A stretch of DNA of 64,000 bases from Allorhodopirellula solitaria (GTDB taxonomy: Bacteria; Planctomycetota; Planctomycetia; Pirellulales; Pirellulaceae): positions 241,577 through 305,576 of the forward strand of contig NZ_SJPK01000007.1 in the NCBI RefSeq assembly GCF_007859855.1, given 5' to 3'. The translations under genes and the position numbers were made by a program. Positions 27,701 through 34,172 of the stretch are shown here, piece by piece (positions within the stretch are counted from its first letter, which is position 1; each line of letters begins with the position of its first letter). The notes beneath the pieces were generated by a model, which was not told the DNA's origin, made no database searches, and saw only the letters and a program-made list of their open reading frames with translations.

Positions 27701-28424
27701 TCATCGAATCGGGCGTGATGCAGATGTTCGCAGCACCCGCCAATGCGGCATCGCATTCCCTTGATCGCAAGCTTTGGACGGCTTGGTGCAACGCCACCAA
27801 GCCGGACGAGCAGGCGGTATCCACGCTCGCACTGGGGCCGCTGAAGTTGAATACGTAGGACAAACGGTTGGCGCAAATACTTAGCGAATTGCCGGTGCCC
27901 GTGTGCGCATCAATCATCTCTAAGAAATCATCAAACTGTCCCGCCAGCTTCATATAGTCGGCTTGGGAAACCCCTATAAAAACGCCGGTAGGAGACTTCG
28001 ACAGTTCAGCCGGAGGGATGCCCGCGTGTTCCATCGCCTGCCAAGCGACTTCGAGTAACATCCGCTGTTGCGGATCCATCCGGGCCGCTTCACGAGGTGC
28101 GATGCCAAAAAACTTAGGATCGAAATAACCCAGGTCGTCGCGCATACACGCCCATTTCGAGATCATCTTCCCCGGGGTGTCGTAGTCCTTGTCGTAGAGG
28201 TGATCAATGGGAAAACGATCGTTGGGAATCAGCTTGGTGGCATTGCCGCCCTGACATACCAGGTCCCAGTATTGCTGCAGGTTGTCCGCTCCAGGAAATC
28301 GGCAGGCCATGCCGACGATGGCAATCGGTTCCTGGACCCCCGTGGAACTCTGGGACAAACGCTTTTTAAGGAGTTCCCGTTGAGCCGGGGACAGCTTTTC
28401 GAGTCGGTTGGTTATACTATTCAT
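21729..28424 (-). CDS. single-module fully reducing type I polyketide synthase
   Basis: A 2231-residue multidomain synthase ordered KS-AT-DH-structural KR part-ER-KR-ACP. KS (about 33-455): Cys205 in VDTACSSGL, His340 in EAHGTGTPLGDP, and KANIGHLEIAAG. AT (about 560-870): Ser656 in GHSVGEYAAA, with HAFHSH favouring malonyl-CoA. DH (about 935-1230): His959 in HVVQGSTLVPG and Asp in VGDGAMH. ER (about 1470-1800): HAGAGGVGLAAIQIAKS. KR (about 1835-2020): LVTGGLGALGRKVA and the Ser/Tyr motif QQSAYGAANAF. ACP: Ser2151 in GLDSLMAIEL carries phosphopantetheine. All catalytic residues seem intact, so each cycle would give a saturated chain. ATG 28424 (MNSITNRLEKLSPAQ) is chosen as the usual PKS N-terminus; an upstream GTG/ATG extension to 28538 is unlike the family. 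No thioesterase domain is fused; a separate one is divergent at 28595. Confidence 0.95.
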   Translation of the reverse strand: MNSITNRLEKLSPAQRELLKKRLSQSSTGVQEPIAIVGMACRFPGADNLQQYWDLVCQGGNATKLIPNDRFPIDHLYDKDYDTPGKMISKWACMRDDLGYFDPKFFGIAPREAARMDPQQRMLLEVAWQAMEHAGIPPAELSKSPTGVFIGVSQADYMKLAGQFDDFLEMIDAHTGTGNSLSICANRLSYVFNFSGPSASVDTACSSGLVALHQAVQSLRSRECDAALAGAANICITPDSMISLSRARMVSPTGQCRPFHEDADGYVRGEGSGVVVLKRLSDAVDAGDRVLAVLRHTAVNHGGRTSGITAPNGSAQVRVIREALAGGGVSPSDIDYIEAHGTGTPLGDPIEIEALGEVYRQQNPDDRPVYLTSVKANIGHLEIAAGIAGLIKAVMVLQSRTVPLQPGLDKINPRIRTEGTRIRIPTETTSLGEPGSRHLAGVSSFGFGGTNAHAVIESIPAPSVDVPSDEAKRNHHLLVLSAHTDDSLNSLAASYRDVIETLDIDRIGDFCHAAAVNRTHHPRRATVRVESKEQLLADLDKLADGKKSPSIHRGNVQFRGRGRFGFLFTGQGSQLPGMGRDLYHSEPVFRDVMDQCEAVFQAERGESLLSVIFDENAADKINDTAWTQPALFSLEISLAMLWKSWGITPSVVMGHSVGEYAAACLAGVFSLTDGLRLIAKRGELMSRLPAGGAMAVVFGDAAAARELMQSFGGRLEIAALNGPQNTTVSGTEEALEEFLQQCEAAGVGCQRLTVSHAFHSHLMEPILDEFEQYAADVEYSVPEISLISNLTGQSVNEQVTKPSYWRDHIRSSVQFAEGVATMAAEQLDALVEIGPTPALVGMAKRCIPEWSVATVASLRKGKPDVAALMDGVADLFVTGGTFDWKEFDRPWRFNQIDLPSYPFDRQYYWLESEGTNERLADIFGLNIIHPLLGKSIKAAESTIFQCKMRSSDPESVRDHVVQGSTLVPGSGFTEMGFAAANALLGEGAHRVEDLSFQQALFLSDVPKLVQMVVSAPSGSRYPFRIYSQSVEANGSADWELNATGTIVRGSKDEAQSPPQIDLEEVRGEVIRTRDHDEFYDIMKQRNLNYGPTYQIMDGLTQTPTQAIAPMRFHEDVVEQLNQYTIPPAVGDGAMHCAGGVVPPQLDGSFSPYTYLPTSIRSVRHYAALAEGLDSGGVVAVARRTSSDDSESPESVTADVFLTDIHGRCLVHYQGVSLRRLSRAADETERSDPHQWLYRWGWTEHDEFVDTRSDPPELAKEETILILADQRQIGERLAQSVAPWCGRTIVVTTADQYHGSASASNDSNGEDCIERYQVNAGVEEHFERLIEELELKPKRRLRVVHAWSIDVENPVGDGNKQLARSRELSASSCLSLYRYLSKASLGINPSVLIVTLGGQIIDDEHPVNFLQQEMIGIGRAATLEYGGFSTRLIDLDPKSSPADAAQQLLRELFLDSEETQVAWRDHKRLCGRIERFDRSATADDSSSIPTGTPFHLTIGGDNTIEGLRYKPFRRTKPVGDQVEIQVAATGLNFSDILKSLGLYPGITDDVVPIGIECSGVVCAIGDDVHDLSVGDEVMGIVPYGFGSHCLTSRHAVVRKPDSLDFEEAAVIPIAFMTAHHCLIDVARLQKGERVLIHAGAGGVGLAAIQIAKSIGAEVFATAGSDSKREYIEAIGADHVMNSRTIEFADEIMEITQGEGVDVVLNSLPGDAIDHSLAVLAEYGRFVEIGKVDIYQNKMIGLLPFQRNLSYTAVDLDRMFRQRPEQSQELLASVMRKLDSGTYQPPNLTVFDAEQVVDAFRYMSRRQNIGKIVVSMPPVDVLDATAEEGGIEAVVRSDGAYLVTGGLGALGRKVAVWLAGLGAGCVVLTSRREPSEDVIDEMAVWSSQFPETKFVPLSTDVSDADSLADMMRRIESDLPPLRGVIHAAGVVENQFMIEMDMPTYDRNTLAKIRGGWNLHQATLDLPLDFFVLFSSVSTIVGTIQQSAYGAANAFLDGLAHHRRSVGLPVTAVNWGPWADIGMAAESGSDLASRGMLSLPAEPSLDLMGELVADGCRQATVMIADWPKLIRAYEALRRSGIAPPMFDQFKSAKDVDENARAEAKLFHAKLMALAVTQREEELRSYLTNQIAQIMGLEPSDLDVNQSLNTMGLDSLMAIELANQLQLTLQVALPMSIFIENPTVATLARQSAIAMEGEPVDQSPSTSPGDGSSVEASEPDSQPADEELTESHKAS

Positions 28425-28594
28425 GGTGCCAACGGCGACGCAATCAAAGGTATGAAGTGATGAAGGCAACCATCCTGGTTCGCCGAAACTGAACGAAATC
28501 GAAACTGGGCGGCTAGACACGATCGAAAGACCGCGCAAGATGAGACGTCCGACAACCTGCCCTCTCTACCTATTTTATCGAGACAGTATACTTC
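28425..28594. promoter_or_regulatory. divergent promoter region between PKS and thioesterase
   Basis: The 170 bp between the PKS start and the thioesterase start must hold promoters for both directions. On the plus strand a TATACT hexamer sits just before ATG 28595, which might mean that translation begins at the in-frame ATG 28607. No clear operator repeat is seen. Confidence 0.35.
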
Positions 28595-29365
28595 ATGGTT
28601 GATGCAATGAAACCGCCCGGCAAAGCCTCCCCATGGTTCACCCAGCTCACCGAATCGGGACAGCAACACGTAGTCATTTGTCTACCTTATGCTGGGATGG
28701 GGAGCGCGGTTTTTGGAGGTTGGAGTGCACTCCACTTTGATGCCGCGGATCTGTTCGCCGCCCAGTTGCCGGGGCGTGACGGGCGTCTTAAAGAGGCTCC
28801 GATCGACAATATCGAGGAATTGGTTGACCAACTCGCCGACGCCGTGATCGAGGGCCCCTTTGCCGATCGACCTTTGACGCTGTTGGGGTGCAGCTTTGGT
28901 GGCCTCATCGCGTTCGAACTGGCTCGACGATTACGAGCCCAGGGCCGCGACATCGAACAATTGATTGTGGCCGCGTGTCGTCCGCCAAACGCGCTCGGCG
29001 TGACGGAGCCGGTCGCGTCGTTGCCTGATGAGGAGATGGTCAATAAGCTTCGTTATTGGTACGGAGCCATCCCCAAGGAGATTGCAGAAAATCCAGCAAT
29101 GCTAGAGCTGGTCTTGCCAGCGATTCGGGCGGATATGCGGGTCTATGAAACCCATGTCTATCGAGAGGAGCAACCACTGCAGTGTCCGATCACGGCCATC
29201 GGTGGAGCAGACGATCGAATCGTGAAATTGAACGAGTTGAATGGTTGGCGGAAAGAGACAACGGGGAAGTTCACATGCCGACAATTTGCCGGTGATCACT
29301 TCTTTATGAAGAGCCATCCTGCCCCCGTGCTGAGGTTGATGCAGCAAAGGCTACGCTCTCATTAA
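28595..29365 (+). CDS. type II thioesterase of the PKS locus
   Basis: A 256-residue alpha/beta-hydrolase of the GrsT/type II thioesterase family, which releases stalled or finished acyl chains from carrier proteins. Motifs: VICLPYAGMGSAVFGGW (oxyanion region), AAQLPGRDGRL, the nucleophile elbow LLGCSFGGLIAFELA, and the His motif GDHFFMKSH; the Asp is probably in GGADDRIV. Length is typical. It is transcribed divergently from the PKS. Its TAA overlaps the stop of the converging FAAL gene within the tetramer TTAA (29362-29365). Confidence 0.92.
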   Translation: MVDAMKPPGKASPWFTQLTESGQQHVVICLPYAGMGSAVFGGWSALHFDAADLFAAQLPGRDGRLKEAPIDNIEELVDQLADAVIEGPFADRPLTLLGCSFGGLIAFELARRLRAQGRDIEQLIVAACRPPNALGVTEPVASLPDEEMVNKLRYWYGAIPKEIAENPAMLELVLPAIRADMRVYETHVYREEQPLQCPITAIGGADDRIVKLNELNGWRKETTGKFTCRQFAGDHFFMKSHPAPVLRLMQQRLRSH

Positions 29366-31563
29366 TCCTTGCCAATTTCGTCCAGTACTTCCATTTCATT
29401 CATGGATTCGATTTCGGCCAACAGCGTCTCGATGCTCTGCTCCGCCACCACATCGGTATGCTGTTGGTTACCGAGCAATTGATCAGCAAGGTACTCCGCC
29501 AATTTTTCGGCATTGGGGTGAGACCATGCAATGACGGGGGACAGGCGTACGTCGAGCCAGTGTTCCATTTGTCCGCTCATCTCGACGGCCATCAGCGAAT
29601 CGATTCCACATTCAGCAAACGGGCGTTGAGCATCGACCGAGTTTCTTTCGCAACCCAACTGGCCAACGAGCCAGTTCAACAACACTCGTTCGATCCGATC
29701 GCGCACGATCTGCTGGCCGTGCGGGCTCGACACATCAACTGAGCGAAGCAGTTCCTCTTTGTCGGGAAACAGAGCTGGATCGAGATGTATCGTTGGCTGC
29801 CAGCGATCGATGACTTTGAAGGTATCGTCCAAGAACTGTTGACGGCACTGGCCGCGTTGGACTTTACCGCTACTGGTTCGAGGCATCGACGCGAACCGAA
29901 TCAGCAGGATTGCCGAGGCGATCAGATCATGCTCGCTCGCGATCGCCATCCGGATCGCATCGAGCAGTTCGCCCGATTGCTCCGCCGTAAATCCTCTCGG
30001 GACTTCTTGCACGATCGCCAACGACTCACCGGTCTCGTCGGATACCGAAAACACAGCGCCGAGGCAGTCTGCTCGTCCACCTATGCTGGCCTGGACCGTT
30101 CGCTCCAAATCCTCGGGATAGTGATTTTGGCCGCGAATGATAATCAGGTCTTTCAAGCGTCCGGTCACGTACAGCTGTCCGTCGCTTAAGTAGCCCAAAT
30201 CGCCGGTACGGAGATATCTCCGTTCATCGCCAGAGAGTCTACTGCCAAAAACGCTTTGGCTCGTTTCGGGCTTGTCCCAATAGCCAGCCGCCACGCTATC
30301 GGAGTGCACCCAAATTTCACCAATGTGATTCTCGCCCAGCGGAAGGCTGGAGAGTGGATCGACAACACGAACCAATGTCGCGTTTCCCGAAACGCCCGAG
30401 GAGACTAACTCAACCGCATCACTGGCATCTTCCGGCGGTCTCGCGATCGAGTCCCGCATTCCTTGGCGACTGATTCGCTGACAATGATAGCCCGGCGCAT
30501 CGAACGTGCCATCGCGAACGGCGCGTCCGCCTTCGCTACCGGGAAGGCGATCAGCCCCCGTGACCATCAGCGTGCATTCGGCCAACCCGTAGCAGGGGTA
30601 GAATGCGTTATCGGAAAATCCAACGCTGGCAAAACGCTCTGAGAATGCCCTCAACACGCTCGGATCAATCGGCTCAGCACCGCACGCCGCCACCCTCAGA
30701 CCGCTCAAATCCATTCCCGACATTTCTTCATCAGTGATCTTAGCGACCGCATACCGATATCCGAAACAAGGAGCAACCGTGATTGCGGCCTGATAGTCAC
30801 TCACCGCTGACAACCAACGCGACGGTCGCTGCATGAACGAAGTCGGCGACATGAAGACAGCGTGGCCGTCGTGGACCAAAGTCGACAAAAGGATCCCGAC
30901 CAACCCCATATCGTGATAGGCGGGCAGCCAACTGCACACGACCCTACGGTCCCTGGCCAGTTGATCCAACCCAAACCCGCGTTGAATGACTTCCAGGTTG
31001 GCCATCAGATTCGAGAGCGTGACGCACACACCCTTTGGGATTCCAGTCGACCCGGATGTGTATTGCAGAAACAAGGTGTCCGGATCCGGACGTTGGGATC
31101 GATCGCCGGTGGACCGAGAGGGCGTCGCGCCCGCATCGAGTTCGGCGAGAACCGACGGCGATAGCCAGCGCACCGACGAAACGCTGTCCGCATCCACTCG
31201 CTCGAGCGTCTCTCGATTCGTCAAACCTAAGATCGCGGAACTGTCCGTGGCTATCGAATGATAGCGTGACAGAGGCCGCCGTGGTTTGGGATAGGGCACC
31301 GGCACGGGAATCAACCCCGCCCAGACAGCTCCCAAAAAAGAAACAACGAAATCAATCCCAGCGGGAAATGCAAGCAAAACTCGGTCCCCCGGATGCGTGC
31401 CTCCCACTAACCGCCTTCCTAACGCTTCGGAGCGATCAATGATCTCTCGACCAGTAATCACTTCTTCCGCTCCACTTTCATGAAGGAAGGTCAGGCGTGG
31501 ACGATCCAGGTCAGAGCGGCATGGCCCCACGAGGGTTTCGAATGCGATTCCGGTTTCAGTCAT
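29362..31563 (-). CDS. fatty acyl-AMP ligase fused to an acyl carrier protein
   Basis: A 733-residue adenylating enzyme. The N-terminal part is a FAAL-type acyl-AMP synthetase: FLQYTSGSTGIPKGV (ATP loop), VCSWLPAYHDMGLVGI, GLRVAACGAEPID, YPCYGLAECTLMVTG, YLRTGDLGYL and KDLIIIRGQNHYPEDLE. The last 120 residues hold an ACP with FAECGIDSLMAVEM (phosphopantetheine Ser). FAALs make acyl-AMPs and hand the acyl group to a carrier protein, here its own ACP, rather than to CoA. With the PKS next door, it is the likely starter-loading enzyme. The C-terminus ends in an acidic ESMNEMEVLDEIGKD helix that could dock another protein. Assignment as FAAL over acyl-CoA ligase rests on the overall motif set and the fused ACP. 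Confidence 0.92.
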   Translation of the reverse strand: MTETGIAFETLVGPCRSDLDRPRLTFLHESGAEEVITGREIIDRSEALGRRLVGGTHPGDRVLLAFPAGIDFVVSFLGAVWAGLIPVPVPYPKPRRPLSRYHSIATDSSAILGLTNRETLERVDADSVSSVRWLSPSVLAELDAGATPSRSTGDRSQRPDPDTLFLQYTSGSTGIPKGVCVTLSNLMANLEVIQRGFGLDQLARDRRVVCSWLPAYHDMGLVGILLSTLVHDGHAVFMSPTSFMQRPSRWLSAVSDYQAAITVAPCFGYRYAVAKITDEEMSGMDLSGLRVAACGAEPIDPSVLRAFSERFASVGFSDNAFYPCYGLAECTLMVTGADRLPGSEGGRAVRDGTFDAPGYHCQRISRQGMRDSIARPPEDASDAVELVSSGVSGNATLVRVVDPLSSLPLGENHIGEIWVHSDSVAAGYWDKPETSQSVFGSRLSGDERRYLRTGDLGYLSDGQLYVTGRLKDLIIIRGQNHYPEDLERTVQASIGGRADCLGAVFSVSDETGESLAIVQEVPRGFTAEQSGELLDAIRMAIASEHDLIASAILLIRFASMPRTSSGKVQRGQCRQQFLDDTFKVIDRWQPTIHLDPALFPDKEELLRSVDVSSPHGQQIVRDRIERVLLNWLVGQLGCERNSVDAQRPFAECGIDSLMAVEMSGQMEHWLDVRLSPVIAWSHPNAEKLAEYLADQLLGNQQHTDVVAEQSIETLLAEIESMNEMEVLDEIGKD

Positions 31564-32154
31564 ATGCAGTGCAGATTGGTGTCAGGCGGGATGAAAAATT
31601 GCGACACCTCGTGAGAGGGGATGACTTCTCGCCCGCAAGGCCTCCCAATTTACTCAATCACACTATCGTAGCTACCCCAGCCAACCAAACCCTCTGGCAA
31701 TTTACGCAAAACAACAGAATGGGCACTACCGGAATGAAAAGCCTCCGTGTCCCGCCCCAATGGGTGCTCCTGTTCGCTGACCACTTCCGGCAAGCAGCTG
31801 TCATGTCGATTGCAAACCGCGAGGTGCGCTGCCCGCTGCTCCCACCCCCCAAACTTTTCTTGACCCTGGCACGGCAACGTGCTAGGGTTGAATTGGTCGC
31901 GTCATTTCTCCCCCGCGGAGTTTGATGTGTCCATGTCTTACCGACCCACCCCAGCCCCGATGGGCTGGCCCCGCCGTGGTCGGTTTGTTCTTGGTCGGAT
32001 CCTTACCGGGTCGACCGAGGATGCATGCCTGCGTCAAGTCATCGATTCCCCATCGAGGCAGACTTCGTGCGACTCACCATGCGCAAAAATCACGATTGGA
32101 TCGGCAACGCTGCCCCGTTGCTGAACAGACATTCACAGTCGAAGAGTGCCAAGC
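31564..32154. other. intergenic region between divergent FAAL and M14 genes
   Basis: 591 bases without a supported gene. Short frames on both strands have no recognisable motif. One candidate promoter is listed at 31860-31888. Confidence 0.4.
31860..31888 (+). promoter_or_regulatory. candidate sigma70-type promoter
   Basis: TTGACC (31860-31865), a 17-base spacer and TAGGGT (31883-31888) match the housekeeping promoter layout on the plus strand, 267 bases before the M14 peptidase start. The -10 match is weak. Confidence 0.25.
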
Positions 32155-33543
32155 ATGAGATATCGCTGCCGAAACACGCATTTCGCCTCTCCATTCGCGA
32201 CGAGTCTAGCGCTCTTGCTAGTCATTGGCCTGGCGGCGACCGCCAGTGCAGAACCCTCTCTCCAACCGGCACATTCTGAATTTGAAAGTCGCGGTGGCGG
32301 GGTTTCGATCACCAGCGATTTTCCGGGTGGACGGATGAATCAGTGCGTCCAAATGAGTCCGGACACCTTTACCGTCACCATTGCCCCAGAATCGACACCA
32401 ATCAACAATAGCGCTTGGTATGCCTTCCAAGTGCAGTCTCAAAAGCCGCAAACTATCCGCCTGCTCTTGCACTATGTCAACGGATCGCATCGCTACGAAC
32501 CCAAAATCAGTCGCGACGGTGTGAACTGGCAATCGGCCGCTGACTTGATCACCCATACCGATGATCCTGGTCAGGACGTCGAGTTGAGGATCCCCGTTGA
32601 TTCCAAACCGCTGTGGATTGCCGGGCAAGAACTACTCGGTACTGATGAAGTCTCCAAGTGGTCCCAACAACTCACCGAACTGCCCTACGTGCAACGCGAA
32701 GAAATTGGCAAATCCGTCCAAGGCCGACCCGTTGAACAGTTGACGATCACCGAGAGTGAGCAGCCCAACTATGTGTTCATTATCGCCAGACAACATCCGC
32801 CTGAGGTCACCGGTGCGATCGGCATGCTGCATTTCGTCGATGCCATCGCAGGCTCGTCCGAACTAGCTCAGCAATTTCGCCAGCGATATGCCACGATGGT
32901 CGTGCCGACGGTCAATCCCGACGGCGTGCATCATGGGCACTGGCGGACCAATGCCAACAACGTCGACTTGAACCGCGACTGGTCGCATTTCACCCAGCCC
33001 GAAACTCGGGCCGTGCGTGATCGTTTGCTGGAGTGCCGGCGGTCAGGTGACGAGCGTCTGTGTTTGTTCGTTGACTTTCACAGCACCTACGACGACGTGT
33101 TCTACATTCCGGCGCCCAACCCCAATGTGTTCCTCGCTGGTTTCACCCGCCAGTGGTTTTCGTCGATCCAAGGACGCTTCCCCAAATACAAGGTTAACGT
33201 CAACGACAATCACAACGCCCATCGCAGCACGAGCAAAGCCTGGGTGAATCGCACTCTCGGCGTCACCGCAGTGACCTACGAATTCGGTGACGAAACAGAT
33301 CGGGACACGATTCGAACGGTAGCCGGCGGCGCGGCCGAAGAAATGATGCGTTTGCTGCTTGAGTTGCCGGTCAGGGAAAACCCCCAATCGATCGCCACGA
33401 AGCCCGCCACGAAGAACGATGCTGCGACGAATGATGCCGAGAAGGAACTCGCTCGAACCGAGCGAGGTCAACGTAATCCTGACAAGCCAGCGTTCCAACT
33501 CATCTCGGGTGTCGTCGATGGCCAACCCGCTGTCTTGCCATGA
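32155..33543 (+). CDS. secreted M14 zinc carboxypeptidase
   Basis: A 462-residue exported protein: signal peptide FATSLALLLVIGLAATASA, an N-terminal beta domain (ALHYVNGSHRYEPK-like region of the M14 N-domain), and the M14 peptidase domain. Zinc ligands appear as HPPE in IARQHPPEVTGA and the His of VDFHSTYDD; NPDGVHHGHWRTNANNVDLNRDW supplies the substrate Arg, and TYEFGDETDR has the catalytic Glu. It would trim C-terminal residues from peptides or cell-wall peptides outside the cytoplasm. The C-terminus past about residue 400 is a low-complexity Ala/Thr/Asn/Lys tail followed by LISGVVDGQPAV. ATG 32155 is chosen over the GTG at 32146. Substrate unknown. Confidence 0.87.
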   Translation: MRYRCRNTHFASPFATSLALLLVIGLAATASAEPSLQPAHSEFESRGGGVSITSDFPGGRMNQCVQMSPDTFTVTIAPESTPINNSAWYAFQVQSQKPQTIRLLLHYVNGSHRYEPKISRDGVNWQSAADLITHTDDPGQDVELRIPVDSKPLWIAGQELLGTDEVSKWSQQLTELPYVQREEIGKSVQGRPVEQLTITESEQPNYVFIIARQHPPEVTGAIGMLHFVDAIAGSSELAQQFRQRYATMVVPTVNPDGVHHGHWRTNANNVDLNRDWSHFTQPETRAVRDRLLECRRSGDERLCLFVDFHSTYDDVFYIPAPNPNVFLAGFTRQWFSSIQGRFPKYKVNVNDNHNAHRSTSKAWVNRTLGVTAVTYEFGDETDRDTIRTVAGGAAEEMMRLLLELPVRENPQSIATKPATKNDAATNDAEKELARTERGQRNPDKPAFQLISGVVDGQPAVLP

Positions 33544-33800
33544 GCAGGAATGGAACAATTTCTGAGGTATCAATGAGCCAGTGAGCGTTCGCCTGGGCTG
33601 GTCAATGGTTGGTGTTGTGCAGCTCGATGTTTGCGCAACTTTTGTTCTCGGAATGAGTGATCGCCCGATAACCCAGAGGGCGGCAGCAATAGCGACTGCC
33701 ACAAAACTGGTGGCATTGGCTGTTAGCCAACCTGCTCTCTTTTCATCCTTGACAGCCACCCGGCCATCCCTAACAATCCGAGCGTTCGTGGTGACTTGCT
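33544..33800. other. gap between the M14 gene and the nrdA leader
   Basis: No gene is supported. A minus-strand frame starting near 33759 begins with a plausible membrane helix, but it runs on antisense into the peptidase gene and is not credible as a whole. CAATGAGCCAGTG at 33571-33583 recurs at 61394-61406. Confidence 0.35.
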
Positions 33801-34000
33801 AGCAATTCTTGCTCGCGAGTGAACAGGGAACTCCGGTGCGATTCCGGGATGGTCCAGCCGCTGTGAACTACCTCGGGTGTGCACGCACACTTAGAACGTT
33901 TTTTCCTTCATTGTCGAAGAACCATTGCTGATGCGAATCAGCGAGAAGGTCGGGAAAGGCGAATGGTAGTGAGTCAGAAGACCTACCACGAAATAGACGT
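33801..34000 (+). promoter_or_regulatory. cobalamin (B12) riboswitch in the nrdA leader
   Basis: The conserved B12 aptamer blocks are visible in order: GAACAGGGAACTCCGGTGCG then ATTCCGGGATGG (33821-33852), CCAGCCGCTGTGAACTACC (33854-33872) as the B12-box-like core region, a peripheral stem (GCTGATGCGAATCAGC at 33928-33943), GTCGGGAAAGGCGAATGGTAG, and the closing GAGTCAGAAGACCTACC (33971-33987) that pairs with the first strand. It is followed by a 170-base leader with hairpin potential (GGGGTCTGCCCC inside CAGTG...CACTG, 34032-34070) before nrdA. In known cases such switches lower expression of B12-independent ribonucleotide reductases when cobalamin is present. Ends are approximate; the folding of the expression platform was not computed. 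Confidence 0.85.
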
Positions 34001-34159
34001 AGTGAGCCCTCTTGGATTGGGGAGTGCGTTGCAGTGAAGATGCAACCGTGTCGGGGTCTGCCCCTGCACTGAGCGATCGCTGTTCAGTTAAGAAAGTCTC
34101 GGGTGAGGTGGGTTCGTTTCGTCAAATCGACGCGGATCGCACTGCGCCTGTAGCGAAAC

Positions 34160-34164
34160 AGGAG
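34160..34164 (+). promoter_or_regulatory. nrdA Shine-Dalgarno site
   Basis: AGGAG lies 8 bases before ATG 34173 and fixes the nrdA start. It is the likely site that the B12 leader would mask if control is at translation. Confidence 0.6.
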
Positions 34165-34172
34165 TCAGTGGC

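Noticed and set aside
33043..33759. Minus-strand 238-codon frame starting with a plausible membrane helix
   Set aside because: Most of it is antisense to the M14 peptidase catalytic domain; only the first 70 codons lie outside, too little to support a gene.
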